A stretch of 64,000 nt of DNA from Lonsdalea britannica. GTDB taxonomy: Bacteria; Pseudomonadota; Gammaproteobacteria; Enterobacterales; Enterobacteriaceae. Location: the NCBI RefSeq assembly GCF_002111595.1, contig NZ_LUTN01000002.1:248001-312000 (forward strand), in the 5' to 3' direction. Of this stretch, positions 30,703-41,238 are shown in pieces (within the stretch, counting starts at the first letter, position 1; each line of letters begins with the position of its first letter). The notes beneath the pieces were generated by a model. It did no database searches. It was not told where the DNA came from and was given only the letters and a program-made list of their open reading frames with translations. Position numbers and translations under genes: made by a program.

Positions 30703-32340
30703 ATGGCAAAACTCAGATTTCAACCGCGGCGGTTCATGACGGCACTGGGCATGTTTAGCGCAGCAGTATCGATGTCGAGCTGGGCTGCCGTGGTCCCGCC
30801 CGGTGTGCAGCTGGCGGATAAACAGGAGCTGGTGCGAAATAACGGCGCAGAAGTTGCGTCGCTGGACCCGCATAAAATCGAAGGCGTACCGGAAACCAAT
30901 GTGTCGCGCGATCTGTTGGAAGGGCTGGTCAACACCGACCCCGACGGGAAGATCATTCCTGGCGTGGCGGAAAGCTGGGATAACCAGAATTTTACGGTCT
31001 GGACCTTCCATCTGCGTAAAGATGCCCGTTGGTCTAATGGCGATCCGGTGACCGCAGACGATTTTGTATATAGTTGGCGGCGAGTGACCGATCCAAAAAC
31101 GGCTTCTCCCTATGCCTCTTACCTGCAATTCGGCCATATCGTGAATATTGACGATGTGGTGGCCGGTAAAAAAGCCACCGATACGTTGGGCATTAAGGCG
31201 CTAGACGATCACACGCTACAGGTCACATTAAGTCAGCCGGTCCCTTATTTCTATAAATTGCTGGTCTATCCGGCGACCTTCCCGGTATATAAAAAAGCCG
31301 TCGAAAAATTCGGCGAAAAATGGACGCAGCCTGCAAACTGGGTCGGTAACGGTGCCTATAAGCTGAAAGAGTGGGTGGTCAATGAGAAACTTGTGCTTGA
31401 GAGAAACCCCAATTATTGGGACAACGCGCATACCGTCATCAACAAAGTCGTTTACCTGCCTATCACTTCGGAAGTGACCGACGTCAATCGCTATCGCAGC
31501 GGTGAAATCGACATGACCTATAATTACCTTCCGATCGAATTGTTCCAAAAATTAAAAAAAGAGATCCCGAGCGAAGTTCACGCCGATCCTTATCTGTGCA
31601 CCTATTATTTCGAAATCAATAATCAGAAAGCGCCGTTTAATGATGTCAGAGTGCGCAACGCGCTGCGTCTGGGACTCGATCAGGACATCCTGACCAACAA
31701 GGTAAAAAATCAGGGCGATACGCCAGCCTTTGGTTACACCCCGCCATATATTGATGGTATGGCCGTGTTGAAACCGGAGTGGGCAAGCTGGTCTCAGCAG
31801 AAACGTAACGAAGAAGCGAAAAGATTATTGGCCGAGGCCGGCTACAGCGCGGAAAAACCGCTGACTTTGACACTCCTGTACAACACCTCCGATTTACATA
31901 AAAAGATGTCGATTGCGGCGGCGTCAATCTGGAAAAGCAATATCGGCGTCAATGTAAAACTGGAAAATCAGGAATGGAAAACCTTCCTGGATAATCGACA
32001 TCAGGGCAATTACGACCTGGCGCGGGGCGGATGGTGTGCGGATTACAACGAGCCGTCCGGCTTTTTGAATAGCATGGTCTCTAACAGCAGTAGTAATACC
32101 TCGCACTATAACAGTCCGCGGTTTGACCAATTGATGGATAAAGCGCTGGCGGCAAAAACCGATGCTGAACGAGCCGCACTTTATCAGCAGGCGGAAGCGC
32201 AGCTGGATAAGGATGCGACGATCGCGCCAATTTATTATTACGCCAATTTGCGGTTGGTTAAACCGTACGTCGGCGGATTGACCGGGAAAGATCCGCTGGA
32301 CTACGTAAAAGTCAAAGATCTTTACATTATCAAACAATAA
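30703..32340 (+). CDS. oppA: Oligopeptide ABC transporter periplasmic binding protein
   Basis: A 545-residue periplasmic protein (E. coli 543) that binds peptides of 2-5 residues. It has a signal peptide with cleavage after about residue 28 (SMSSWA-AVVPP). The family 5 solute-binding motif is seen as ISRDLLEGL-like VSRDLLEGLVN and SWDNQNFTVWTFHLRKDARW, given in part. It is the first gene of oppABCDF, and an 83-nt gap with a hairpin separates it from oppB, which usually allows more OppA than permease. Peptide uptake also recycles cell-wall peptides when MppA replaces OppA. Confidence 0.97.
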   Translation: MAKLRFQPRRFMTALGMFSAAVSMSSWAAVVPPGVQLADKQELVRNNGAEVASLDPHKIEGVPETNVSRDLLEGLVNTDPDGKIIPGVAESWDNQNFTVWTFHLRKDARWSNGDPVTADDFVYSWRRVTDPKTASPYASYLQFGHIVNIDDVVAGKKATDTLGIKALDDHTLQVTLSQPVPYFYKLLVYPATFPVYKKAVEKFGEKWTQPANWVGNGAYKLKEWVVNEKLVLERNPNYWDNAHTVINKVVYLPITSEVTDVNRYRSGEIDMTYNYLPIELFQKLKKEIPSEVHADPYLCTYYFEINNQKAPFNDVRVRNALRLGLDQDILTNKVKNQGDTPAFGYTPPYIDGMAVLKPEWASWSQQKRNEEAKRLLAEAGYSAEKPLTLTLLYNTSDLHKKMSIAAASIWKSNIGVNVKLENQEWKTFLDNRHQGNYDLARGGWCADYNEPSGFLNSMVSNSSSNTSHYNSPRFDQLMDKALAAKTDAERAALYQQAEAQLDKDATIAPIYYYANLRLVKPYVGGLTGKDPLDYVKVKDLYIIKQ

Positions 32341-32347
32341 GCTCATT

Positions 32348-32373
32348 GCTGCCGCGCCAGCACGGGCGGCAGC
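32348..32373 (+). other. Intercistronic hairpin between oppA and oppB
   Basis: Stem GCTGCCG / CGGCAGC (32348-32354 and 32367-32373) a few bases after the oppA stop. Without a T tract directly after it, it more likely stabilises the oppA mRNA or weakens read-through. Confidence 0.6.
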
Positions 32374-32423
32374 CTTGCAATAATAAAAACCGCTTTTTTT
32401 GACCGGTTTGATAGGTAAGGCCC

Positions 32424-33344
32424 ATGCTTAAATTTATTTTTCGTCGGTGTCTGGAAGCGATACCGACACTCTTCGTACTCATCACCCTCTCTTTCTTCAT
32501 GATGCGGCTTGCCCCCGGCAGTCCTTTTACCGGCGAGCGCAATCTCCCGCCGGAAGTCATGGCCAATATCGAGGCCAAATACCATCTGAACGATCCTATT
32601 CTCACGCAGTATGGGCACTATTTAGTGCAGCTCGCGCACGGGGATTTCGGACCCTCGTTCAAATACAAAGACTATTCGGTGAACGATCTGGTGCTACGCG
32701 CCTTTCCTGTATCAGCCAAACTTGGCGCCGCTGCGTTTCTGCTGGCTATCATTTTGGGCGTATCCGCGGGCGTGGTGGCGGCGTTAAACCAGAACGGGAA
32801 ATGGGACTTTACGGTGATGGGATTTGCGATGACGGGCGTGGTGATCCCGAGCTTTGTCGTCGCGCCGCTACTGGTATTGGTCTTCGCGATCATACTGAAA
32901 TGGCTGCCTGGCGGTGGCTGGAATGGCGGGGCGCCCAGATACATTATTTTGCCGATGGTCGCGCTTTCGCTCTCTTATATCGCCAGTATTGCCCGCATCA
33001 CACGCGGTTCCATGATCGAAGTGTTGCATTCCAACTTTATTCGTACCGCGCGCGCTAAAGGATTGCCGATGCGCAAGATTATCCTGCGCCACGCGCTGAA
33101 ACCGGCGCTGTTGCCGGTGTTGTCTTACATGGGGCCCGCCTTCGTCGGCATCATCACGGGATCGATGGTCATAGAGACTATTTTCGGCCTGCCGGGTATT
33201 GGCCAACTGTTCGTCAATGGCGCGCAGAACCGAGACTACTCGCTAGTGTTGAGCCTGACCATTTTGGTCGGGGCGCTAACCATTTTGTTTAACGCGATTA
33301 TTGACGTGCTGTACGCGGTAATCGACCCCAAAATTCGCTATTAA
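32424..33344 (+). CDS. oppB: Oligopeptide ABC transporter permease OppB
   Basis: A 306-residue inner-membrane permease, the same length as in E. coli. It begins MLKFIFRRCLEAIPTLFVLI with the first membrane helix, has an FTGERNLPPEV periplasmic loop typical of OppB/DppB, and the cytoplasmic EAA loop that contacts the ATPases in FIRTARAKGLPMRKIILRHA. About six membrane segments are visible. Second gene of the opp operon, 12 bp before oppC. Confidence 0.97.
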   Translation: MLKFIFRRCLEAIPTLFVLITLSFFMMRLAPGSPFTGERNLPPEVMANIEAKYHLNDPILTQYGHYLVQLAHGDFGPSFKYKDYSVNDLVLRAFPVSAKLGAAAFLLAIILGVSAGVVAALNQNGKWDFTVMGFAMTGVVIPSFVVAPLLVLVFAIILKWLPGGGWNGGAPRYIILPMVALSLSYIASIARITRGSMIEVLHSNFIRTARAKGLPMRKIILRHALKPALLPVLSYMGPAFVGIITGSMVIETIFGLPGIGQLFVNGAQNRDYSLVLSLTILVGALTILFNAIIDVLYAVIDPKIRY

Positions 33345-33356
33345 GTCGAGGCGCAG

Positions 33357-34265
33357 ATGTTTTGGAATAAAAAAAATCGTGATGCGTTGGACCGCTTTAG
33401 CGAACAGCTGGATGTGGAAGGCCGCAGTCTGTGGCAGGACGCCCGTCGCCGTTTCATACATAACCGCGCGGCGCTGACGAGCCTTCTGTTACTGTTATTA
33501 ATCACGCTGTTTGTTGCGATCGCGCCGCAATTTTCTTCGTTTGATTATGCCGATACGGATTGGAACATGATGTCGGCCGCGCCGGATAGGGCGAGTGGAC
33601 ACTATTTCGGCACGGACTCTTCAGGACGCGATTTGCTGGTACGCGTGGCCGTGGGCGGTCGGGTATCGCTGATGGTGGGCGTGGCTGCGGCGTTAGTGGC
33701 GGTCGTGGTAGGCACGTTGTATGGCGCGTTGTCCGGTTACATGGGCGGGGCGGTCGACTCGATCATGATGCGTATTCTGGAAATTCTGAACTCATTTCCT
33801 TTTATGTTTTTCGTGATTCTTCTGGTGACGTTTTTTGGGCAGAACATGCTCTTGATTTTTGTCGCCATCGGCATGGTGTCGTGGCTGGACATGGCGCGCA
33901 TTGTCCGGGGGCAGACGCTAAGTCTCAAGCGCAAAGAGTTTATCGAGGCTGCGTTGGTCGGCGGCGTGTCGACACGCGGCATCGTCCTCAGACACATCGT
34001 CCCGAACGTGTTGGGCGTGGTTGTGGTATATGCCTCGTTGCTGGTTCCTAGCATGATCCTGTTTGAATCCTTCCTGAGTTTTTTGGGGTTGGGCACGCAA
34101 GAACCCATGAGCAGTTGGGGCGCGCTCTTGAACGATGGCGCCAACTCGATGGAAGTGGCGCCTTGGTTGTTGTTCTACCCGGCGGGTTTCCTGGTGGTGA
34201 CGCTGTTCTGTTTCAACTTTATCGGCGATGGCTTACGTGACGCCCTCGATCCGAAAGACCGCTGA
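33357..34265 (+). CDS. oppC: Oligopeptide ABC transporter permease OppC
   Basis: A 302-residue permease (E. coli 302) that pairs with OppB. The N-terminal cytoplasmic stretch [16 protein letters not shown] is followed by a first membrane helix; the motif [16 protein letters not shown] is typical of the OppC/DppC group and the EAA loop is [20 protein letters not shown]. It ends with DALDPKDR. Third gene of opp, 11 bp before oppD. Confidence 0.97.
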   Translation: MFWNKKNRDALDRFSEQLDVEGRSLWQDARRRFIHNRAALTSLLLLLLITLFVAIAPQFSSFDYADTDWNMMSAAPDRASGHYFGTDSSGRDLLVRVAVGGRVSLMVGVAAALVAVVVGTLYGALSGYMGGAVDSIMMRILEILNSFPFMFFVILLVTFFGQNMLLIFVAIGMVSWLDMARIVRGQTLSLKRKEFIEAALVGGVSTRGIVLRHIVPNVLGVVVVYASLLVPSMILFESFLSFLGLGTQEPMSSWGALLNDGANSMEVAPWLLFYPAGFLVVTLFCFNFIGDGLRDALDPKDR

Positions 34266-34276
34266 GGAGAGGCGAG

Positions 34277-35269
34277 ATGATAACAACGACACAATCCCGC
34301 GAACCGCTGCTCAGCGTCAACGACCTGCGGGTCGTCTTTAATACGCCGGATGGCGCGGCCACGGCGGTGAATGACCTGAACTTCTCGCTCCATGCGGGCG
34401 AAACGCTGGGCATCGTGGGCGAATCGGGTTCCGGAAAGTCGCAGACAGCGTTTGCGCTGATGGGGCTACTGGCGGCTAATGGGAAAGTGAGTGGCTCCGC
34501 GTGCTTCGACGGACGCGAGATACTCAACCTACCAGAATCTCAGCTTAATCGTCTGCGTGCCCAGGAGATCGCCATGATTTTTCAGGACCCGATGACATCC
34601 CTGAATCCTTACATGCGCGTAGGCGAGCAGCTGATGGAAGTCCTGATGTTGCACAAAAAACTGAGTAAACATGATGCTTTCGCCCAGTCAGTGCAGATGC
34701 TGGATGCGGTGAAAATGCCGGAAGCGAAAAAGCGGATGCGTATGTTTCCGCATGAGTTTTCCGGAGGAATGCGTCAACGCGTCATGATTGCCATGGCCCT
34801 GTTGTGCCGGCCCAAACTGCTGATCGCCGATGAGCCCACGACGGCGCTGGACGTGACCGTGCAGGCGCAGATCATGACGCTGCTCGGCGAGCTACAGCAA
34901 GAGTTCAATACGGCCATTATTATGATCACGCATGATCTTGGCGTGGTCGCGGGGATCTGCGACAAAGTGCTGGTAATGTACGCTGGACGCACAATGGAAT
35001 ACGGGTCCGCGCGCGATATTTTTTACACGCCGACGCACCCATATTCGATCGGGCTGTTGAATGCGGTGCCGCGGCTGGATGTCGAGAATGACGTGTTGGC
35101 GACGATCCCCGGTAATCCGCCAAACTTACTGCGATTGCCGTTGGGATGTCCTTTCCAACCGCGTTGTCCGTACTCCTTGCCGGAGTGCGAGCAGACGCCC
35201 GTGTTGACCGAGTTTGAAGAGGGGCGGATGCGCGCCTGCTTCCGTCGTGTCGAGGAGGTGACGCTATGA
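34277..35269 (+). CDS. oppD: Oligopeptide ABC transporter ATPase OppD
   Basis: A 330-residue ABC ATPase (E. coli 337). Walker A is [16 protein letters not shown], the Q-loop is in [14 protein letters not shown], the signature [15 protein letters not shown], Walker [13 protein letters not shown] and the H-loop MITHDLG. The C-terminal oligopeptide-type extension has cysteines in [14 protein letters not shown], the [4Fe-4S] or metal-binding region of Opp/Dpp ATPases. Its stop overlaps the oppF start by 4 bp (ATGA type), showing translational coupling. Confidence 0.97.
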   Translation: MITTTQSREPLLSVNDLRVVFNTPDGAATAVNDLNFSLHAGETLGIVGESGSGKSQTAFALMGLLAANGKVSGSACFDGREILNLPESQLNRLRAQEIAMIFQDPMTSLNPYMRVGEQLMEVLMLHKKLSKHDAFAQSVQMLDAVKMPEAKKRMRMFPHEFSGGMRQRVMIAMALLCRPKLLIADEPTTALDVTVQAQIMTLLGELQQEFNTAIIMITHDLGVVAGICDKVLVMYAGRTMEYGSARDIFYTPTHPYSIGLLNAVPRLDVENDVLATIPGNPPNLLRLPLGCPFQPRCPYSLPECEQTPVLTEFEEGRMRACFRRVEEVTL

Positions 35270-36270
35270 GTTCAATAGGACAACGCAAGACGCTGCTTGA
35301 GGTCGATGACCTGAAAGTCCATTTCGATGTGCGCAGCGAAAAACAGTGGTTCTGGCAGCCGCCTCAGAAATTAAAAGCGGTCGACGGCGTCTCTTTCCGT
35401 CTTTATGAAGGAGAAACTTTAGGGATCGTCGGCGAGTCCGGCTGCGGCAAATCAACATTGGCGCGGGCCATCATTGGGCTGGTCAAAGCCAGCGGCGGCA
35501 GAATCAGCTGGTTGGGGCAGGATCTGCAGGGATTCAACGACAAACAATGGCACGATGTGCGTAGCGATATCCAGATGATATTTCAGGACCCGTTGGCGTC
35601 GCTGAATCCTCGGATGACGGTAGGTGAAATCATCGCGGAACCGCTTAAAACCTATCGTCCGGCGCTTTCCCGTGCCGACGTCAAAGAGCGGGTCAAGACG
35701 ATGATGAAAAAAGTCGGACTTCTGCCGAGTCACATCAACCGCTACCCGCATGAGTTTTCCGGCGGCCAATGCCAACGCATCGGCATCGCTCGGGCGCTGA
35801 TTTTGCAGCCCAAGCTGATTATCTGCGACGAGCCGGTTTCCGCGCTGGATGTGTCTATACAAGCTCAGGTGGTAAATCTGTTGCAGCAGTTGCAGCGGGA
35901 AATGGGGCTGGCGCTAATCTTCATCGCTCATGACCTGTCGGTCGTGAAGCATATTTCCGATCGTGTTCTGGTCATGTATTTGGGACATGCGGTGGAGCTG
36001 GGCACAGACAGCGCGCTATATCGCAATCCGCTGCATCCCTACACTCGGGCACTGATGTCGGCCGTGCCGATCCCGGATCCGGACAAAGAGCGCAACAAGC
36101 AGATTCAATTGCTGGAAGGGGATCTTCCTTCCCCCATCAACCCGCCGTCGGGCTGCGTATTCTGTACGCGCTGTCCGATCGTCGGCCCCGAGTGCAGCCA
36201 AACGCGTCCGCAATTAGAAGGCGGAATTGAGCACGCGGTCTCGTGTCTTAAAGTCTCGCCTTTGTCGTAA
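35266..36270 (+). CDS. oppF: Oligopeptide ABC transporter ATPase OppF
   Basis: A 334-residue ABC ATPase, as in E. coli, forming a heterodimer with OppD. Walker A is [15 protein letters not shown]-loop [14 protein letters not shown], signature [15 protein letters not shown], Walker [16 protein letters not shown]-loop FIAHDLSVV. The C-terminal cysteine region is [14 protein letters not shown]. It ends the operon and is followed by a long hairpin at 36299-36326. Confidence 0.97.
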   Translation: MSSIGQRKTLLEVDDLKVHFDVRSEKQWFWQPPQKLKAVDGVSFRLYEGETLGIVGESGCGKSTLARAIIGLVKASGGRISWLGQDLQGFNDKQWHDVRSDIQMIFQDPLASLNPRMTVGEIIAEPLKTYRPALSRADVKERVKTMMKKVGLLPSHINRYPHEFSGGQCQRIGIARALILQPKLIICDEPVSALDVSIQAQVVNLLQQLQREMGLALIFIAHDLSVVKHISDRVLVMYLGHAVELGTDSALYRNPLHPYTRALMSAVPIPDPDKERNKQIQLLEGDLPSPINPPSGCVFCTRCPIVGPECSQTRPQLEGGIEHAVSCLKVSPLS

Positions 36271-36298
36271 TTCAAGGTTGTACGGTCGCGTTTGTACC

Positions 36299-36326
36299 AG
36301 CCTCTCCCTGTTGGCAGGGAGAGGCT
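36299..36326. terminator. Strong hairpin at the end of the opp operon
   Basis: A perfect 12-bp stem AGCCTCTCCCTG / CAGGGAGAGGCT with a TTGG loop. The 3' flank is ATCGCC on the plus strand and there is no T run on the minus strand, so it may be a terminator with help from Rho or an mRNA-stabilising element. Confidence 0.6.
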
Positions 36327-36428
36327 ATCGCCGCACAGCGCCTGCTATGTTGCAGAGTAGGAAAGAGGCTTAGCTTGCGGCGACGTTGGCGGCCTGATTC
36401 AGGCCGGAGTGACACTGAAAAAGAGGGA

Positions 36429-36752
36429 TTACGCTTTCCACAAAATGTGGCACAGCTTATGGTCTTTTTCGCGGCAAATCAGCACGCGAGCAAACACATC
36501 ATTAATTTCCGCGTCTTCGCTTTCGGCCAGGCCGATCACAACTTCACAGAAAAAGTCCGGATTCAGATCGAAATCGACGTGCTCCTGCCAGTCTTCTGCC
36601 GGGTCAAACAGTTCGGCGCCGCCGCGCTCCTCAAACTGCAGGTTAAACAGCAAGACGTCAGCGGGGTCGAGATTATCCGGGGCTAACTCCAGAAAGATGT
36701 CATATGCCTGCTCCAGCGCTTCATCTTCAGTCAGGCGGTTATTTAAATCCAT
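36429..36752 (-). CDS. yciU: YciU family protein (UPF0263/DUF440)
   Basis: A 107-residue very acidic protein (E. coli 109) beginning [20 protein letters not shown] and containing [20 protein letters not shown]. The family has been proposed to mimic double-stranded DNA by surface charge, on the basis of the HI1450 structure. No enzyme motif is seen. It is 55 bp downstream of clsA and convergent with the opp operon, as in E. coli. Confidence 0.92.
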   Translation of the reverse strand: MDLNNRLTEDEALEQAYDIFLELAPDNLDPADVLLFNLQFEERGGAELFDPAEDWQEHVDFDLNPDFFCEVVIGLAESEDAEINDVFARVLICREKDHKLCHILWKA

Positions 36753-36807
36753 GAGACAGTCCTATTCATCCACAAGGCGTGTTATTAGACCATGAAGGGC
36801 ACGGGGT

Positions 36808-38268
36808 TTACAGCAGCGGGCTGAAAAAGTAGAACAGGCGCTCAACAATGCGCTGCCAATAGGGCCGCTTTTGCCATTTCCCTTCTTCCAGCCGGCGCGA
36901 ACGGGCGATGTAGTCGTCCTGCACACAGGCCAAGTCGTTGCCGAAGTCCGCATCGTCAATCACCATCGTGATCTCAAAATTGAGCCACAGGCTGCGCATG
37001 TCGAGATTGACGGTGCCGACCAAACACAGCTGATCGTCGACCAGGACGCTTTTGGTATGCAGCAACCCACCCTGGAACTGATAGATTTTTACCCCGGCGC
37101 TGAGCAGTTCGCTGAAAAAGGCTTTACAGGCCCATCCCACCAGAACCGAATCGTTTTTGTGCGGCACGATGATATTGACGTCTACGCCTCGCTGCGCCGC
37201 CGTGCAGATGGCGTGCAGCAGATCGTCGCTGGGAACGAAGTAGGGCGTCGTCATGATCAGACGGCGGCGGGCGGCGTAAACGGAGGTCAGCAGCGCCTGA
37301 TGGATCATGTCCTCAGGGTAGCCGGGCCCGGAGGCAATGACCTGAATGGTATGACCGCTCTCTTGCTCAAACGGCATGATGTTGACGTCCGGCGGCGGCG
37401 GCAGCACGCGTTTACCGGTCTCCATCTCCCAGTCACAGCTGTAAATCACGCCCATCGTCGTGGCGGCGGGCCCTTCCGCGCGGACCATCAGATCGATCCA
37501 CTGTCCGACGCCAGCCTCCTGCTTGAAGTAGCGGGGATCGACCATATTCATACTGCCGGTATAGGCGATGCGGTTGTCGACCAGAATGACTTTGCGGTGC
37601 TGGCGCAGATCCATCCTGCGCAGGAATGCACGGAAAATATTGACCCTCAGCGCTTCAACCACCTCAATGCCCGAGGTGCGCAGGATGTCCGGATACGTGC
37701 TGCGCAAAAAGGTTCTGCTGCCCGCGGAGTCCAGCAGAATACGGCAGTGGACGCCTCGTTTCGCCGCCGTCTGCAACGCGGCCATGACCTCATCGACGAG
37801 CCCGCCCTGTTGCCAGATATAAAACACCATTTCAACATTGTTGCGCGCGAGTTCAATGTCGCGCACCAAGGCTTTGATGGTGTCTGGAAAGGAGGTGATG
37901 AGCTGTAGCTGGTTGCCTTTGACGCCGGCGATCCCTTGACGTCGCTCGCAAAGCTGAAACAGGGCGCTCGCGACTTCGCTGTTTTCGGTGGCGAAAATTC
38001 GGCTGTAACTTTTGAGTTCTCGCAGCCACTTTGCGGTGGAGGGCCACATTTTGCGAGCGCGTTCGGCGCGTTGTTTACCCAGATGCAGTTCGCCGAAAGA
38101 CAGATAGGCGACGATACCAAAAAGCGGAAGGATAAAAATCACCAGCAGCCAGGCCATGGCGGAGGGAACAGTCCGTCGTTTCATCAAAATGCGCAGCGTG
38201 ACGCTGGCGATTAACAGCCAATAGCTGAATACCAACATCCAGCTCAATACCGTATAAAAAGTAGTCAT
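36808..38268 (-). CDS. clsA: Cardiolipin synthase A
   Basis: A 486-residue inner-membrane enzyme, the same length as E. coli ClsA, which condenses two phosphatidylglycerols to cardiolipin and glycerol. Two N-terminal membrane helices cover about residues 3-27 and 37-58. Two phospholipase D (HKD) motifs are visible: [16 protein letters not shown] near 224 and [16 protein letters not shown] near 404. The ATG at 38268 gives the conserved start [10 protein letters not shown]; the frame is open for 81 codons upstream, but that part has no homology. Confidence 0.97.
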   Translation of the reverse strand: MTTFYTVLSWMLVFSYWLLIASVTLRILMKRRTVPSAMAWLLVIFILPLFGIVAYLSFGELHLGKQRAERARKMWPSTAKWLRELKSYSRIFATENSEVASALFQLCERRQGIAGVKGNQLQLITSFPDTIKALVRDIELARNNVEMVFYIWQQGGLVDEVMAALQTAAKRGVHCRILLDSAGSRTFLRSTYPDILRTSGIEVVEALRVNIFRAFLRRMDLRQHRKVILVDNRIAYTGSMNMVDPRYFKQEAGVGQWIDLMVRAEGPAATTMGVIYSCDWEMETGKRVLPPPPDVNIMPFEQESGHTIQVIASGPGYPEDMIHQALLTSVYAARRRLIMTTPYFVPSDDLLHAICTAAQRGVDVNIIVPHKNDSVLVGWACKAFFSELLSAGVKIYQFQGGLLHTKSVLVDDQLCLVGTVNLDMRSLWLNFEITMVIDDADFGNDLACVQDDYIARSRRLEEGKWQKRPYWQRIVERLFYFFSPLL

Positions 38269-38469
38269 GGCAAAGCGCACCGTTCCCTTCAGCGAATGCT
38301 TATCAGCAAAGTGTACGCATAGTTGACCGAAAGAGGAAATGTCTTGAGTCTGAATAGAATAGGCGACGACTGACGGCAATACGGGGCGAAAAACGCAAAG
38401 ACGACTTGGATGATGCGGTCGGGGGCGTATAATGTGCGGCGTTCCGCTTTCTGACAAAAAGAGTCTTCC

Positions 38470-38646
38470 ATGAAACGCAGCCCTAACGAAGTCAGCCGCT
38501 GGCGTATGCAACGCCAGGTTCAGCGCCGCCGACGCCGCTGGCTAGAGGCCCAGTCCCGCGGCTATCGTCATATCCACTCCGCTCGCTATTTACAGCAGAA
38601 GAAACAGCGCCGTGCGCTGCTCTACGCCGTCGCCTACGAATGGTAA
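38470..38646 (+). CDS. yciY: YciY family small protein
   Basis: A 58-residue, strongly basic small protein. It starts [20 protein letters not shown], like E. coli YciY (57 residues), followed by [11 protein letters not shown] and HIHSARYLQ. It lies divergently upstream of clsA as in E. coli. Its 3' end overlaps the convergent chemoreceptor gene by 13 bp. Function unknown; the many arginines suggest nucleic-acid or membrane contact, which is only a guess. Confidence 0.85.
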   Translation: MKRSPNEVSRWRMQRQVQRRRRRWLEAQSRGYRHIHSARYLQQKKQRRALLYAVAYEW

Positions 38647-40430
38647 TCCGCTGACGCGATTGGGTTTTTCACCGACAAAACGCTAACTCTGGCTTGAGGC
38701 TCCGATGGATGCCCGTCTGCCATAACGCTGGCATTTGACACCGCGTGTCGTTCTGGCGCGGAATAATCCACCTCATTCTGCGAGGGTTCCGGCAAACGGA
38801 ACACCGAGACGGCGCTATTTAACTGCGCCGCCTGCTGTAACAACGACGAGAAGGTGTCGGCCGACGCGGCGACCTGACCGGCATTTTGCTTCACGGATTC
38901 ATTCAATGAGCTAATGCGATGCGTGACCTCGTGAATGCTGCGGTTTTGTTGCTGCGCAATCGTCGTTATCTCATTCAGAAACGAACTCGTTTCTCTCGCC
39001 GCGCGAATAATGTTCTGCAAGCTGTCATTGAGTTGATTAACTCGCTGCGCACCGCTGGATACGCTCTGATCCGATTGACTGATCAGGGCGTTGATATTCT
39101 GCGCCGAGTGACTGCTTTGTGACGCCAATGTGCCGATTTCACGCGCCACAACCGCGAAACCACGTCCTTGAACGCCCGCCCGTGCGGCTTCGATTGCCGC
39201 ATTCAATGACAGGATATGCGTCTGGAAGGCGACATTGTCGATCAGGCTGATGACATCGGTCATTTGCTGGCTGCGATCGGATATTGCCCGCATGGCGACC
39301 CTGACGTCGTCCATCATTTTCTCGCCTTTTCCGGCGATGTGGCTGGTTTCTTCGGCGTGTCTACTGGCTTGCTGCGTATGCCGCTCGTGTTTTTCCAAGT
39401 GCTGGTTAAGTTCCTCAACGTGTTCTGTCGCCGCGCGCAGTTCTTTGAACTGACATTCGGCCTGCGTTGATAGTTTTTGGTTGTCGTCATTGGCCTGAGC
39501 AACGTGGCCCAACATCGTTTCCATTCCTTCGCGGACTTGATCGATCAGGGTGACCAGCCCGGTCTGCATCACGATAATGCTCTGACTTAACTGATTAATC
39601 TCCCGTGCAGTGCGACCACTTTGCGTCAGCGGTTGAGAAAGGTCGCCTGCGGCAATGTTTTGGAGATGCTGGTGGATATGGTGCAGCGGTCGGACGATCA
39701 GGCGCGTCACGCCGGACCACACCAGCGCCGCAATCACCAGCAGGGCGGCAAGCACCGCGATAAACACGGTTTGCGTCCGGTCCAACTGACCGATCAACTG
39801 CTGAGCGGTTTGCTGCTGACGCTGATCGCTGTCCTTGAGATATCTGGCATAACTTTGGGTGAACATATTTTGATAAGCCTGAATGGGCACCGCAAAGAAA
39901 ATATCGATTTCGTTGGTCTGTTTAATGCCTTGCGCTAACTCAACCAGACCGTCGTAAAGCTGCTGATAATGGGTGGTCAACTCGGAAAACGCCGCGTCGC
40001 GCTGGTCGGAAGGCACCGCGTTCATTAACTGCTGATAGTGCGACTTCGCCAGTTTTAATGAGGTTTCGGCTTCTTCCATCAGGCTCTGCCAGCTGCCAAC
40101 CGAGCCACTCTCCTTATCATAAAGCAGGTAAATGCCCGCCCGGTTAAGTTTATCGCTGGCGTTCATGACCTCCATGCGGGTCTGATCCATCAATGCCTGT
40201 TGTTGTCCCTGAATATCCTGTGTGTGGCTGCCTTGCTTTACCTGTGTCACGGTCTGCGAGAGGACGCCGATGGACAGCAGCTGCAGTAGGGAAAATAAAC
40301 CGATGATCAAGATCAGGCCGGAAAGAAAGCTGGGGCGGAACTGCGACAGTCTGCGGAATAGTCCGTTACGGTGCGATAGGCGAGCTGCATGGTGATAGGT
40401 CTCTTCAATCAAAAAAGATAGTATCGCCAC
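38634..40430 (-). CDS. Methyl-accepting chemotaxis protein
   Basis: A 598-residue chemoreceptor. A first membrane helix lies at about residues 34-56, then a periplasmic four-helix-bundle sensor of about 160 residues of the Tar/Tsr type, a second helix at about 217-238, a HAMP domain ([20 protein letters not shown]) and a long coiled-coil signalling domain. The hairpin tip that binds CheA/CheW is conserved: [20 protein letters not shown] and [14 protein letters not shown]. There is no C-terminal NWETF-type CheR pentapeptide; the end is IASADYHS. The ligand is unknown. In E. coli this place between clsA and yciI holds kch, so the gene is probably an accessory or replaced one. Confidence 0.93.
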   Translation of the reverse strand: MAILSFLIEETYHHAARLSHRNGLFRRLSQFRPSFLSGLILIIGLFSLLQLLSIGVLSQTVTQVKQGSHTQDIQGQQQALMDQTRMEVMNASDKLNRAGIYLLYDKESGSVGSWQSLMEEAETSLKLAKSHYQQLMNAVPSDQRDAAFSELTTHYQQLYDGLVELAQGIKQTNEIDIFFAVPIQAYQNMFTQSYARYLKDSDQRQQQTAQQLIGQLDRTQTVFIAVLAALLVIAALVWSGVTRLIVRPLHHIHQHLQNIAAGDLSQPLTQSGRTAREINQLSQSIIVMQTGLVTLIDQVREGMETMLGHVAQANDDNQKLSTQAECQFKELRAATEHVEELNQHLEKHERHTQQASRHAEETSHIAGKGEKMMDDVRVAMRAISDRSQQMTDVISLIDNVAFQTHILSLNAAIEAARAGVQGRGFAVVAREIGTLASQSSHSAQNINALISQSDQSVSSGAQRVNQLNDSLQNIIRAARETSSFLNEITTIAQQQNRSIHEVTHRISSLNESVKQNAGQVAASADTFSSLLQQAAQLNSAVSVFRLPEPSQNEVDYSAPERHAVSNASVMADGHPSEPQARVSVLSVKNPIASADYHS

Positions 40431-40749
40431 CGTACCATTGCTTAATGACCAAATTATTTCATAGGGTTAGCATTGCTTCACGCGTGATAATTTGCCGTTT
40501 GATAAGAGATACTGGGCTTGTCGCTGTAGACATCCCGAGACGATTGATAATGAAAAACTTGACCCGGCAGGTGACGTTGTCACTTGAAGGCGGTTTCTTA
40601 CAGGCTGTCGCGATATTGGGATGTCAGGCTGGTGAGGGAAAGCTGGAATGAACGGGATATCCCACAGGTTTGATGACGTCAGCTCGTCGCAGGCGTTCAT
40701 CAGCGTTGTGGGATTTTCGCGTTGAATATCGAATCAAAGCGTGGGTCGA
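40431..40749. other. Intergenic region between yciI and the chemoreceptor gene
   Basis: About 320 bp. It should carry the chemoreceptor promoter. A 68-codon open frame on the plus strand at 40445-40651 has no recognised family and is doubtful. Confidence 0.4.
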
Positions 40750-41046
40750 TTAGAATACCTGTTTATACGGTTTGACGATGACCTGTTGATACACGCCTGC
40801 GGCGACATAGGGATCGGCATCCGCCCAGCTTTTGGCTTCCGCCAGGGAAGGGAATTCGGCAATCACCACGGAACCGGTGAAACCGGCGCTGCCCGGATCG
40901 TTGCTGTCTACGGCCGGTAGCGGACCGGCAGTGAACAAACGACCCTGATCGCGCAACGTTTGCAGGCGTGCAAGATGGTCTGGACGCGACGCCTGACGTT
41001 TTTCTGAAGTGCCTGCGGCGTCAGTTGAAAAGATAACATAGAACAT
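40750..41046 (-). CDS. yciI: YciI family protein
   Basis: A 98-residue protein, as in E. coli, with the ferredoxin-like YciI fold. It starts [13 protein letters not shown] (an ATG five codons upstream is less likely; GAGG precedes this one well) and has [18 protein letters not shown] with the conserved His and the DPYVAAGVY segment containing the Asp of the proposed active site. Function not established. Divergent from tonB, as in E. coli. Confidence 0.94.
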   Translation of the reverse strand: MFYVIFSTDAAGTSEKRQASRPDHLARLQTLRDQGRLFTAGPLPAVDSNDPGSAGFTGSVVIAEFPSLAEAKSWADADPYVAAGVYQQVIVKPYKQVF

Positions 41047-41179
41047 ATTGACCTCTATCATTGTCGGGAAGCGTTTTGTTTGTTCATCTTACGGTATGTC
41101 AGGAGAAGGGCAACCCCTTGAGTTTGCAAATGAATGTTTCTGGATTTGGGTTTATTTTTACAATTAGAAGGCTTCATGT

Positions 41180-41202
41180 TGAATATGATTGCTATTTGCA
41201 TT
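41180..41202 (+). promoter_or_regulatory. Fur box in the tonB promoter
   Basis: TGAATATGATTGCTATTTGC, followed by ATT, is 37-59 bp upstream of the tonB ATG. It matches the Fur consensus (GATAATGATAATCATTATC type) in most positions and is nearly identical to the Fur site at E. coli tonB as I recall it. Iron-loaded Fur should repress tonB. Confidence 0.75.
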
Positions 41203-41238
41203 TAAACTTGATGCGGCCTGAGAGGACACCGTAATACT

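Noticed and set aside
30548..30739. 63-codon open frame upstream of oppA
   Set aside because: It runs into the oppA coding start in another frame and has no homology; a leader peptide could not be supported.
36871..37908. 345-codon open frame opposite clsA
   Set aside because: Antisense shadow of the conserved clsA gene, without a ribosome site or homology.
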